A stretch of 64,000 nucleotides of DNA. Source: Arsenophonus nilaparvatae. GTDB lineage: Bacteria > Pseudomonadota > Gammaproteobacteria > Enterobacterales > Enterobacteriaceae. Under the pieces are notes generated by a model, which was given only the letters and a program-made list of their open reading frames with translations, had not been told where the DNA came from and did not search any database. The DNA lies in NCBI RefSeq assembly GCF_000757905.1, contig NZ_JRLH01000006.1; one strand, written 5' to 3'. The first letter of the stretch is position 1. Every line of letters begins with the position of its first letter. Of this stretch, positions 19,194 through 27,869 are shown piece after piece. The translations under genes and the position numbers were made by a program.

Positions 19194-20420
19194 TCAACCA
19201 CCAAAATCATCTAATAAAATATTTTCATCTTCAACACCTAAATCTTTAAGCATCTTAATAACTGCGGCGTTCATCACAGGAGGACCACACATATAAAACT
19301 CACAATCCTCTGGCGCTGGATGATCTTTCAAATAGTTTTCATATAAAACGTTATGAATAAAACCAGTATACCCTTGCCAGTTATCTTCAGGTATTGCATC
19401 TGATAGCGCAACATGCCAGGTAAAATTTTCATTATCAGCAGCTAATTGATCAAAATCTTCAACATAAAATAATTCACGTTTTGAACGAGCCCCATACCAA
19501 AAGCTGATTTTTCGTTTAGATTTTAAACGCTTTAATTGATCAAAAATATGTGACCGCATTGGTGCCATACCCGCACCACCACCAATAAAAATCATTTCCG
19601 CATTGGTTTCTTTAGCAAAAAACTCACCAAATGGCCCAGAAATAGTGACTTTGTTGCCTGGTTTTAATGACCAAATGTATGAAGACATAATACCCGGAGG
19701 TAAATCGGCAGCTTTCGGCGGAGGTGTTGCTATCCTGACATTTAGCATGATTATCCCATGCTCTTCTGGATAATTTGCCATCGAATAAGCTCTTACTGTC
19801 TGCTGTTTTACTTCAGAGAGATAACGAAATAAATTGAATTTATCCCAATCTTCACGATACTCATCAGGTACATCAAAATCAGTATAAGAAACTTTATGTG
19901 GAGGACATTCGATCTGAATAAAGCCACCTGCCCGAAATGGGACAACTTCTCCTGTTGGAATTTTCAATTTTAATTCTTTAATGAAAGTCGCTTTATTTTC
20001 ATTCGAAATAACTTCACATTCCCATTTTTTTACACCAAAAATTTCCTCAGGTAATTCGATTTCCAGATCCTGTTTTACATTAACCTGGCAAGCCAAACGA
20101 CATCCAGCTCTAGCTTCACGCTTATTAATATGGGCAAGTTCAGTCGGCAGGATATCACCGCCACCATGCTTGATTGTCACCCGACATTGGCCACAAGAAC
20201 CACCGCCACCACAGGCAGATGAAACAAAAATTCCCTGATTGGACAACATATTTAATAGCTTGTCACCTGCAGGCGCAGCAAAACTCTTTTCAGGATCACC
20301 ATTAACTTCAATTTTTACATCCCCTGTGTTTACTAACTTAGATTTGGCAAATAAAATCATTGCCGTTAGAATTAACACAATTAGGGTAAACATTACTACA
20401 CCAAGAATAATAATATCCAT
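19194..20420 (-). CDS. nqrF: Na+-NQR subunit F
   Basis: NqrF is the NADH-oxidising subunit. It passes electrons through FAD and a 2Fe-2S centre to the membrane subunits. The 408 residues contain an N-terminal membrane helix, a plant-type ferredoxin domain (ACGGGGSCGQCRV, about residues 69-81) and a ferredoxin-reductase domain. That domain shows RAYSMANYPEE for FAD, GGGAGMAPMRSH for NADH, and the C-terminus YMCGPPVMN...LLDDFGG. It ends the nqrA-F gene run. Confidence 0.97.
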   Translation of the reverse strand: MDIIILGVVMFTLIVLILTAMILFAKSKLVNTGDVKIEVNGDPEKSFAAPAGDKLLNMLSNQGIFVSSACGGGGSCGQCRVTIKHGGGDILPTELAHINKREARAGCRLACQVNVKQDLEIELPEEIFGVKKWECEVISNENKATFIKELKLKIPTGEVVPFRAGGFIQIECPPHKVSYTDFDVPDEYREDWDKFNLFRYLSEVKQQTVRAYSMANYPEEHGIIMLNVRIATPPPKAADLPPGIMSSYIWSLKPGNKVTISGPFGEFFAKETNAEMIFIGGGAGMAPMRSHIFDQLKRLKSKRKISFWYGARSKRELFYVEDFDQLAADNENFTWHVALSDAIPEDNWQGYTGFIHNVLYENYLKDHPAPEDCEFYMCGPPVMNAAVIKMLKDLGVEDENILLDDFGG

Positions 20421-20435
20421 GAATTATTTTCACCC

Positions 20436-21032
20436 TTATAACTGTACACCGGAAAAAGACATAAAACCCAATGCCATCAAACCAGTAGTGACAAAGGTGA
20501 TCCCTAAACCTTTTAAACCCGATGGGATATCTGCATATTTCATTTTCTCACGAATAGATGCCAATAAAACAATGGCCAGCATCCATCCCAATCCTGAACC
20601 AAATCCATAAACAATAGATTCACTAAAATTATATTCGCGCTGAGCCATAAATGAGACACCACCAAAAATCGCACAATTAACGGTTATTAGTGGTAGAAAA
20701 ATACCTAATGCGTTATAAAGGGCGGGAAAATAACGATCCAAAATCATTTCTAGAATTTGTACTAATGCGGCAATTACACCGATAAAAGTAATGAAATTTA
20801 AGAAACTTAAATCAACGCCTTCTATCAGGGCACCATCACGTAGAATGAAATTATAAACTAAATTATTCGCAGGTACTGAAATACCCAGAACAACAGTAAC
20901 TGCAATTCCTAATCCAAAGGCTGTTTTGACATTTTTAGAAACCGCCAAAAATGTACACATCCCCAGAAAAAAGGCAAGAGCCATGTTTTCAATAAACACA
21001 GCTCGAACAAACAAGCTGATATAATGTTCCAT
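20436..21032 (-). CDS. nqrE: Na+-NQR subunit E
   Basis: NqrE is an integral membrane subunit of 198 residues with six predicted helices, related to NqrD in inverted topology. MEHYISLFVRAVFIENMALAFFLGMCTFLAVSK and CAIFGGVSFMAQREYNF carry the cysteines that bind the intramembrane iron centre with NqrD. It is spaced 8 bases from nqrD and 15 from nqrF. Confidence 0.97.
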   Translation of the reverse strand: MEHYISLFVRAVFIENMALAFFLGMCTFLAVSKNVKTAFGLGIAVTVVLGISVPANNLVYNFILRDGALIEGVDLSFLNFITFIGVIAALVQILEMILDRYFPALYNALGIFLPLITVNCAIFGGVSFMAQREYNFSESIVYGFGSGLGWMLAIVLLASIREKMKYADIPSGLKGLGITFVTTGLMALGFMSFSGVQL

Positions 21033-21040
21033 TGCGTCAG

Positions 21041-21670
21041 TTACTCCTTTTCAACCTGTGAAGGTTTCAATGTGCGCAGTCCCCAAATCAACATACCTAT
21101 GATGAAAAACGCGCTTGGTGCAAGCAGGAACAAGCCATTTGGCTGATACCAACCACCATTCTGAACCGATTGCAGAATAGTAATACCGAATAGTTTACCT
21201 GAACCAAATAGTTCTCTTAGAAAACCAACTAAAATTAAAATAGCACCATATCCCAAACCATTACCAATACCATCCATAAAACTTTCAATTGGTGGTGATT
21301 TCATTGCATAAGCTTCAGCACGTCCCATGACGATACAATTAGTAATAATTAAACCGACAAATACTGAAAGTTGCTTAGAAACTTCATAAGCGTAAGCGCG
21401 CAGGATTTGATCTACAACGATAACTAAAGAAGCTATGATTGTCATTTGAGCAATAATTCGCACACTATTAGGAATATAATGACGGATCAATGAGATAAAA
21501 AAACTAGAAAAACCAGTGACTAAAGTCACAGCAATGGCCATCACAAGGGCGGTTTCTAATTTAGTCGTTACCGCCAAAGCCGAACAAACACCTAGAACTT
21601 GCAATGCAATAGGATTGTTATCCAATAAAGGTCCAATTAGCACTCGTTTAATCTCTTTACTATCAGCCAT
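21041..21670 (-). CDS. nqrD: Na+-NQR subunit D
   Basis: NqrD is a six-helix membrane subunit of 209 residues paired with NqrE around the intramembrane iron centre. NPIALQVLGVCSALAVT and IITNCIVMGRAEAYAMKSPP contain the conserved cysteines. Its start overlaps the nqrC stop by eight bases, suggesting coupled translation. Confidence 0.97.
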   Translation of the reverse strand: MADSKEIKRVLIGPLLDNNPIALQVLGVCSALAVTTKLETALVMAIAVTLVTGFSSFFISLIRHYIPNSVRIIAQMTIIASLVIVVDQILRAYAYEVSKQLSVFVGLIITNCIVMGRAEAYAMKSPPIESFMDGIGNGLGYGAILILVGFLRELFGSGKLFGITILQSVQNGGWYQPNGLFLLAPSAFFIIGMLIWGLRTLKPSQVEKE

Positions 21671-22460
21671 GATTTAACTCTCCTTTGCGTACTTTATTCA
21701 GGAATGGGCCAAAACCATTATTACCCAACCAGAAATCAAACATATTCTGGATACCGTTTGATGTCAGTGTTGCCCCTGATAGGCCATCGATACTAGAGGG
21801 ACCATCTAATGCTCCACCACGCACAATTTTTATCGCCGGTTTCCCTTGTTGATTATAAAGTTTTTTACCAATCCATTGGGCACGCCATTGTAAATTATCT
21901 ACCTCTCCACCTAGACCTGGCGTTTCACCATGAGAATAATAAGTTATACCTCGTGATGTCGTTCCATCTATATCAACAGCGATAAAAGCATACATTACCG
22001 ACCATAAACCAGAACCATAAACCGGTAATACCAGTGCGATGGTTTTTCCATTATCATCGTTGACTAAATAAATTTCTGCCGAGTTGGCTCTATAACGGAT
22101 CTTAGCAACATCCTGTTCAGGAGATAATGCAATTCGGGTTTCATCATTACGTAGCTGACTATTAAGATCGAAGTTGCCATTACTATTTGATATTTCAGTT
22201 GTGTTGAAATTCAAAATCTTAGCGCTAATACGAGTATTATAAAGAGATTGTATCTCTTCAGCTGACATTTTTGGTTTGAGTAAACCAGCAACATCAAGAA
22301 TATTACGTTGCTTATCTAATAATATTTGCGCTTGCTGTTTAGATTTCAAACCTACCGCTGCACCAGATACAACTACTGAACACACTAAACACAGAATAAA
22401 TACCACAAGAAATGTTCTGCCGATGCTATCTTTTGGATTTTTTATTTTATTGTTAGCCAC
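21663..22460 (-). CDS. nqrC: Na+-NQR subunit C
   Basis: NqrC carries a covalent periplasmic FMN. The 265 residues start with one membrane anchor (about residues 14-37). Near the C-terminus comes the flavinylation motif DGLSGATLTSNGIQ, whose threonine is the ApbE target. TPGLGGEVDN is also conserved. It overlaps nqrB by eight bases. Confidence 0.97.
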   Translation of the reverse strand: MANNKIKNPKDSIGRTFLVVFILCLVCSVVVSGAAVGLKSKQQAQILLDKQRNILDVAGLLKPKMSAEEIQSLYNTRISAKILNFNTTEISNSNGNFDLNSQLRNDETRIALSPEQDVAKIRYRANSAEIYLVNDDNGKTIALVLPVYGSGLWSVMYAFIAVDIDGTTSRGITYYSHGETPGLGGEVDNLQWRAQWIGKKLYNQQGKPAIKIVRGGALDGPSSIDGLSGATLTSNGIQNMFDFWLGNNGFGPFLNKVRKGELNHG

Positions 22461-23691
22461 GGGCTTTTCTCCGTTTAATATTTGCCTGAACTACCAGATA
22501 ATCAAACAGAGGCGCAAATAAGTTAGCAAACAAAATTGCCAACATCATCCCTTCCGGATAAGCAGGATTAATGACTCTGATGAGAACACACATTACACCG
22601 ATCAATATTCCGTATGCCCATTTACCTTTGTTGGTAAAAGAAGCCGAAACAGGATCAGTCGCCATAAACATCATGCCAAAAGCAAAACCGCCTAGTACCA
22701 AATGCCAGTACCAAGGCATCGCAAATAAAGGATTAGTCATTGATCCAATAACATTAAATAGATAAGACATTACCATCATGCCTATCATTACACCGGCAAC
22801 GATACGCCATGAAGCTATTCGGCAAAAAATAATCAATGCTCCACCGATTAAGATCATTAATGTTGAAACTTCACCAATTGAGCCTGGAATATTGCCCAAA
22901 AAAGCATCCATCCAGGTAACAGGCTGATGTGTCAAATTATTTATTAGTGCATGATCTCCGCCCCTAGCCCATTGTGATAATGGCGTAGCGCCAGAATAAC
23001 CATCTGTGGCAGTCCAAACTAAATCACCTGAAATTTGCGCAGGATAAGCAAAAAATAGAAATGCACGCCCAGCTAATGCTGGATTTAAAAAATTACGCCC
23101 AGTACCACCAAAAATTTCTTTCGCCACAACAATACCAAACGTAATACCTAATGCCGCCTGCCAAAGCGGTATAGTAGGCGGCACAATCAGGGCAAATAGA
23201 ATAGAAGAGACAAAAAAACCTTCGTTGATTTCATGACCACGGAGCAGCGAAAATAATACTTCCCAAAAACCACCAACCAAAAAAACAACCATATAGATAG
23301 GTAAAAAATATACCGACCCAAGCAATATTTTACTTACCCAGCCTGCCTCTGGTGTTAATGAAGCACCCAAAAATTGAGCAACTCTATAGTGCCAATCAGA
23401 AACAAGGATCTTTTGCAACTCAGCTTCAGTATGTAATTGATAAAGAGCTGGGATCGCTTGTGCACCGACATTATACATGCCCCAAAACATGGCTGGAAAA
23501 ACCGACAGCCAGACTAAAATCATCATTCGTTTTAGGTCAATACTATCACGAACATGGGAACTCCCATGTCTGATGGTTCCCGGAGTATAAAAAATAGTTG
23601 CCACAGCTTCATAGAGCACATAGTATTTTTCTAGTTTTCCACCGGGTTCAAAATGACGTTCATACTTTTCAAATAAATTTTTTAAGCCCAT
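22453..23691 (-). CDS. nqrB: Na+-NQR subunit B
   Basis: NqrB is the large membrane subunit with about ten helices. It carries a covalent FMN and riboflavin and forms the Na+ path and quinone site. The natural start is ATG 23691 (MGLKNLFEKYERHF), four bases after the nqrA stop and behind AAGG, giving 412 residues. The longer open frame (to 23814) overlaps nqrA and is not real. The motif GYSGATPLSQW contains the flavinylated threonine; GRNFLNPALAGRAFLFFAYP is conserved. Confidence 0.97.
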   Translation of the reverse strand: MGLKNLFEKYERHFEPGGKLEKYYVLYEAVATIFYTPGTIRHGSSHVRDSIDLKRMMILVWLSVFPAMFWGMYNVGAQAIPALYQLHTEAELQKILVSDWHYRVAQFLGASLTPEAGWVSKILLGSVYFLPIYMVVFLVGGFWEVLFSLLRGHEINEGFFVSSILFALIVPPTIPLWQAALGITFGIVVAKEIFGGTGRNFLNPALAGRAFLFFAYPAQISGDLVWTATDGYSGATPLSQWARGGDHALINNLTHQPVTWMDAFLGNIPGSIGEVSTLMILIGGALIIFCRIASWRIVAGVMIGMMVMSYLFNVIGSMTNPLFAMPWYWHLVLGGFAFGMMFMATDPVSASFTNKGKWAYGILIGVMCVLIRVINPAYPEGMMLAILFANLFAPLFDYLVVQANIKRRKARG

Positions 23692-23695
23692 GTAG

Positions 23696-25039
23696 TTAAC
23701 CTTCTTGCTCAATTCTGGCCAATACCTCACGTAGTACAGGACCATACTCATATTTGGCTGGGCATACATAGGTGCACAGCTCCAAATCTTCTTCATCCAG
23801 TTCCAAACAACCAAGTTGCTGTGAGCTGGCTAAATCACCAACAAGCAGATCTCGTAATAAATGAGTGATCATAATATCAAGTGGCATAATACGTTCATAA
23901 TTACCAATAGGAACCATAGAACGTTCACTACCATTGGTCGTGGTGGTGAAATTAAACTGTTTATTTTTCAGGAAATGGCCAAGTGTTGTACGGGTGATAG
24001 TAAACTTATTTATTCCAGGCGCAATCCAGCCAAATAACTCTTTTTCACGTCCTTCACTCAATACCGAAACTTGATTATGGAATCTTCCCAAATAACCCCG
24101 AGTATCATCACATTTATTGCCCCACAAGATTGACCCTGAAATAATCCTATTTTCACCTATTTTTAGTTCACCATCAGTTAACTCATAGAGATCAGCGCCT
24201 AAACAAGTACGAACTAAACGTGGCTTTTTAACTTGAGGCCCAGCAAGTGAGATAACGCGATCCGAATAAAGATGACCCGTTGTAAAAAGTTTACCAATCG
24301 CAATCACATCTTGATAATTTAAATGCCAAACAGTTTTCTCTATACTTACCGGCTCTAGAAAATGGATATGGGTACCGACTAACCCTACAGGATGTGGTCC
24401 AATAAATTGCTTATAAATAATTTTTTCATTATCAGTTAACTTGACTAAGTTGCCGTTTCCATGGCATACATAAATTTTTCCTTCTGTTAATTTAGTCAAT
24501 ACTTTCAAACCATTATTGAAAGCCGTTTCCTCCGCTGCAATAATCAACAAGGGATCAGCCGCCAGTGGACGCGTATCCATCGCAGTAACAAAAATTGCTT
24601 TTGGGCTAGTACCTGGCACTGGAGTATGGCTAAAAGGACGCGTTCGCAATGCTGTCCACAAACCTGACTGAAGTAAGTTAGCTTCTACTTGTTGATACGT
24701 TAATGTATCGATTTGATTATTATCATAGCGGTTAAATACGATTTGCTCATCGCCATTAATTTCAATAACAATAGATTGAAGAACTCGGCGCTCACCTCGA
24801 TTGATTTTTATGATAGTGCCAAAAGCCGGGCTGGTGAAAAATACGCCTGGATTTTTCTTATCTTCGAAAAGAATTTGCCCCTTTTTAACTTGCTCACCTT
24901 CCTTCACCAACATTGAAGGACGCATCCCTATATACTCTTCACCCAATACTGCTACATGATGAATAACAGGGCCATCCTCTACTACTTGAGCGGGCACTCC
25001 TGCAATCGGGAGGTCGAGTCCTTTTTTAATTTTAATCAT
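23696..25039 (-). CDS. nqrA: Na+-NQR subunit A
   Basis: NqrA is the cytoplasmic subunit implicated in ubiquinone binding. The 447 residues begin MIKIKKGLDLPIAGVP and contain GMRPSMLVKEGEQVKKGQ, FTSPAFGTI, FVTAMDTRPLAADP and CPAKYEYGPVLREVL, matching the family. It is the first gene of nqrABCDEF-apbE-nqrM. The operon promoter should lie in 25040-25200. Confidence 0.97.
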   Translation of the reverse strand: MIKIKKGLDLPIAGVPAQVVEDGPVIHHVAVLGEEYIGMRPSMLVKEGEQVKKGQILFEDKKNPGVFFTSPAFGTIIKINRGERRVLQSIVIEINGDEQIVFNRYDNNQIDTLTYQQVEANLLQSGLWTALRTRPFSHTPVPGTSPKAIFVTAMDTRPLAADPLLIIAAEETAFNNGLKVLTKLTEGKIYVCHGNGNLVKLTDNEKIIYKQFIGPHPVGLVGTHIHFLEPVSIEKTVWHLNYQDVIAIGKLFTTGHLYSDRVISLAGPQVKKPRLVRTCLGADLYELTDGELKIGENRIISGSILWGNKCDDTRGYLGRFHNQVSVLSEGREKELFGWIAPGINKFTITRTTLGHFLKNKQFNFTTTTNGSERSMVPIGNYERIMPLDIMITHLLRDLLVGDLASSQQLGCLELDEEDLELCTYVCPAKYEYGPVLREVLARIEQEG

Positions 25040-25465
25040 AAGAATTGCACAAGTTTATCAGTTAAACCCTAAGCTAACGATTTCAAATGAAATCAGATAG
25101 CAACCAATAATCAAAAGGCTGTTGAATAATTGAAACAAGCCAGCTAATGAATATCCACTAATTAATTACAATTTACCTATTATTTTAACGCAGATGATTT
25201 TATCAGTTCCCTCGCTTTCTGTCTGATAGAACAAGTGATTTAGTTCAAGCAAATAAGAATAAATTTTTTAATATATTGAGAACACTTCGCAAAAAACGAT
25301 TATTTAAATCATTTTTTTCGAAGAATGTCGGAATTTTTGCCAAAATAAGTCAAAAATGACAGGAGACAAAATTATTAATTTTTAATATAAAAAACTACAA
25401 TACAAATATATGATTAATATTTGTGTATTTTTTTTGTACAATACATCACTTTTGTATGGAAGCTT
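25040..25465. other. Divergent intergenic region between nqrA and yafK
   Basis: About 425 AT-rich bases hold no gene. It must contain the minus-strand nqr promoter and the plus-strand yafK promoter. An imperfect inverted repeat of CGAAAAAAAT type lies near 25288-25324. No operator could be assigned. Confidence 0.5.
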
Positions 25466-26218
25466 ATGAAACTCTCTTTTTTTATTAGCATAGGGATCTT
25501 TTCCCTGTCATTTTTTATCAATAATAGCTACTCAGCGACAAAGCTATATTACCCATTAGATAGCAGTAATAACGGCAAAAAATATTTAAATAATTCAATA
25601 TTTATTCAAATTTTCAAAGAAGAAAGAGTGCTAGAACTCTATACTAAAAATGAAAAAGGCTTATTTTCACTATTTAAAAGTTATCCAATCTGTAATTTCT
25701 CTGGTGGATTAGGACCTAAGAAAAGACAAGGTGACTTAAAGAGTCCAGAAGGGTTTTATCGCATCACACGCTCACAATTAAAACCTGATAGCAAATATTA
25801 TCGCGCTTTTAATTTAGGTTTTCCCAATAAATACGACCAGGCTCATGGCTATACTGGCGCTTATTTGATGGTACATGGTGGCTGTAAATCAATTGGCTGC
25901 TACGCGATGACTGATCGCTATATAAATGAAATCTATCGTTATGTGGAAAATGCATTACAAAATGGTCAATATGAAATACAGGTCAATATATATCCATTTA
26001 AAATGACTTCTAACAATATGAATCGCCATCGTAATTCACGTTACTATACCTTCTGGCGACAACTGCAACCCGCGTATGAATATTTTACTAAAACAAGTCG
26101 ATTGCCAGTAATTAATATTCAGCAAGGACAATACTTAGTAAACAAATTTCCTAACCATCAATCATCGCCAGCTACAGCAGATGAAAGGCTACAATATGCG
26201 CTTACCAAAATGGAATAA
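25466..26218 (+). CDS. dpaA: YafK/DpaA, YkuD-domain peptidoglycan amidase
   Basis: E. coli YafK (DpaA) is a periplasmic YkuD-fold enzyme. It releases Braun lipoprotein from the diaminopimelate of peptidoglycan. The preferred start is ATG 25466 (GGA five bases upstream), giving 250 residues and a signal peptide (MKLSFFISIGIFSLSFFINNSYSA). The YkuD active site reads VHGGCKSIGCYAMTD, with His137 and Cys145. GDLKSPEGFYRI is typical. Its 3' end overlaps the convergent yafJ by 30 bases. The neighbourhood yafK-yafJ-gmhA-fadE matches E. coli. Confidence 0.9.
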   Translation: MKLSFFISIGIFSLSFFINNSYSATKLYYPLDSSNNGKKYLNNSIFIQIFKEERVLELYTKNEKGLFSLFKSYPICNFSGGLGPKKRQGDLKSPEGFYRITRSQLKPDSKYYRAFNLGFPNKYDQAHGYTGAYLMVHGGCKSIGCYAMTDRYINEIYRYVENALQNGQYEIQVNIYPFKMTSNNMNRHRNSRYYTFWRQLQPAYEYFTKTSRLPVINIQQGQYLVNKFPNHQSSPATADERLQYALTKME

Positions 26219-26956
26219 AACAAAACTTCCCGGCTGAATTCGGTGCCAACTCTCATTACCAGTTAAAGGCTTGGTGGCAATCACTGAGACTATATCAGTT
26301 GTTTGTGTATGTTGCTGAAAATCGATTTCAATATCATTATCAAGCAATTTTGCCTTACCAAAAGGTGCTTTGCGGGTAAGCCAATGCAAATCAGTTGAGC
26401 AATAGGCCATCATATATTGTCCATCTGAAATCAACATATTAAGTACCCCCATCAATTTTAATTGATCAGCCAGTTTGGCAATAAACCGATATACAGTTAA
26501 CCAGTTTGTCGGTTTTTTAGGGTATTTTTCTGCCAATTGATATAAAATCCAACAAAATACCCACTCACTATCCGTCTTTCCAATTGGCCGATAGTGTCCT
26601 ACTGGTAATTTTTTATAACCCTCAAGTTGGCCGTTGTGTGCATAAGTCCAATTTCTGCCCCACAGTTCCCTGGTAAAAGGATGGGTATTTTCTAATAATA
26701 CATCGCCCCGATTCGCCTGGCGAATATGCGCAATAACTGCCTCTGATTTAATCGGGTACTCTTGCACAAAGCGTGCAATAGGCGATTGATAACATGGCTT
26801 GGGTTCTTTAAATGTTCGGCAACCTCGACCTTCATAAAAAGTGATCCCCCAACCATCTTTGTTTGGCCCAGTCTGACCTCCTCGCGGGATAAGACCACTT
26901 AAACTAAAATTAATATCTGTCGGGACACTAGCACTCATACCAAGCAATTCACACAT
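26189..26956 (-). CDS. yafJ: YafJ, class II glutamine amidotransferase-like protein
   Basis: The 255 residues have the N-terminal-nucleophile glutaminase fold. Cys2 (after Met removal) would be the nucleophile in MCELLGMSA. It is followed by GGQTGPNKDGWGITFYEG, AHIRQANRGDVLLENTHPF and WTYAHNGQLEG. The family member in E. coli is of unproven function. It lies between yafK and gmhA, as in E. coli, with convergent overlap of the yafK end. Confidence 0.93.
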   Translation of the reverse strand: MCELLGMSASVPTDINFSLSGLIPRGGQTGPNKDGWGITFYEGRGCRTFKEPKPCYQSPIARFVQEYPIKSEAVIAHIRQANRGDVLLENTHPFTRELWGRNWTYAHNGQLEGYKKLPVGHYRPIGKTDSEWVFCWILYQLAEKYPKKPTNWLTVYRFIAKLADQLKLMGVLNMLISDGQYMMAYCSTDLHWLTRKAPFGKAKLLDNDIEIDFQQHTQTTDIVSVIATKPLTGNESWHRIQPGSFVLFHFGKRIL

Positions 26957-27052
26957 AATGCCTTCTTTATGTATGCCAGAATGAAATTTCCAAATCTAAG
27001 CATAATCACGCTAACTGATCACATTTCTACCCGACAATATTGCCTAGCAATG

Positions 27053-27634
27053 TTATTTCACCATTTCTTTTTCTATTAACTGAATTAAGATATGGATCAC
27101 CTTAATATGAATTTCTTGGACCCGATCGGCATAACCAAAATGAGGTACTCTGATCTCAATATCAGCGGTTCCTGCCATTTTTCCGCCCTCTTTACCTGTC
27201 AATGTGATCACTTGCATCTTTTTAGCTCGTGCAGCCGCGATTGCCTTGATGATATTGCCAGAATTACCTGATGTTGAGAGTGCAAATAATATATCCCCTT
27301 CTTTACCGACAGCCTCTATATAACGGGAAAAAACATAGTCATAACCAAAATCATTACCAACGCAAGAGAGATGACTAACATCAGAAATCGCAATGGCTGG
27401 ATAACCTGGACGATTTTCACGATAACGTCCGGTTAATTCTTCTGCAAAATGCATAGCATCACAGTGCGAGCCACCATTACCACAAGATAATACTTTTCCT
27501 CCCGCTTTAAAGGCGTTCGACAACATAATCGCAGCTTGTTCAATCGCTTCGATATTTTCTCGGTTATTAAGAAAATTGTTCAATGTCACCGCCGCTTCTT
27601 TTAATTCAGCACAAATAAGCTCCTGATACATCAT
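27053..27634 (-). CDS. gmhA: Phosphoheptose isomerase GmhA
   Basis: GmhA converts sedoheptulose 7-phosphate to D-glycero-D-manno-heptose 7-phosphate, the first step of LPS inner-core heptose synthesis. The 192-193 residues align fully, with GGKVLSCGNGGSHCDAMHFAEELTGR (SIS domain), STSGNSGN and IEIRVPHFGYADRVQEIH. ATG 27634 or the adjoining ATG 27631 follows AGGAG. Confidence 0.97.
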   Translation of the reverse strand: MMYQELICAELKEAAVTLNNFLNNRENIEAIEQAAIMLSNAFKAGGKVLSCGNGGSHCDAMHFAEELTGRYRENRPGYPAIAISDVSHLSCVGNDFGYDYVFSRYIEAVGKEGDILFALSTSGNSGNIIKAIAAARAKKMQVITLTGKEGGKMAGTADIEIRVPHFGYADRVQEIHIKVIHILIQLIEKEMVK

Positions 27635-27869
27635 TTTTACTCCTAATAAAATATTATTTTTTCAACAATCCCAGTGTAACGGATTAAACTTTATGAAAGA
27701 AGTATCAATACGACTTATCACAACCAAGTTAAGCTCAATAAATAATTTGTGAACTTCATTGTAATTAATATGTAAAAATATTGATAAATAAAATTACATA
27801 GATTAAAGATAAGAAAAACACAGATATGACCTCCGATGACTTAGCTTAATCATAATCAGGAGTACCATT

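Noticed and set aside
22453..23814. 453-residue NqrB with a long N-terminal extension
   Set aside because: The extra 41 codons lie inside nqrA in another frame. The ATG at 23691 has a ribosome site and the conserved MGLK start.
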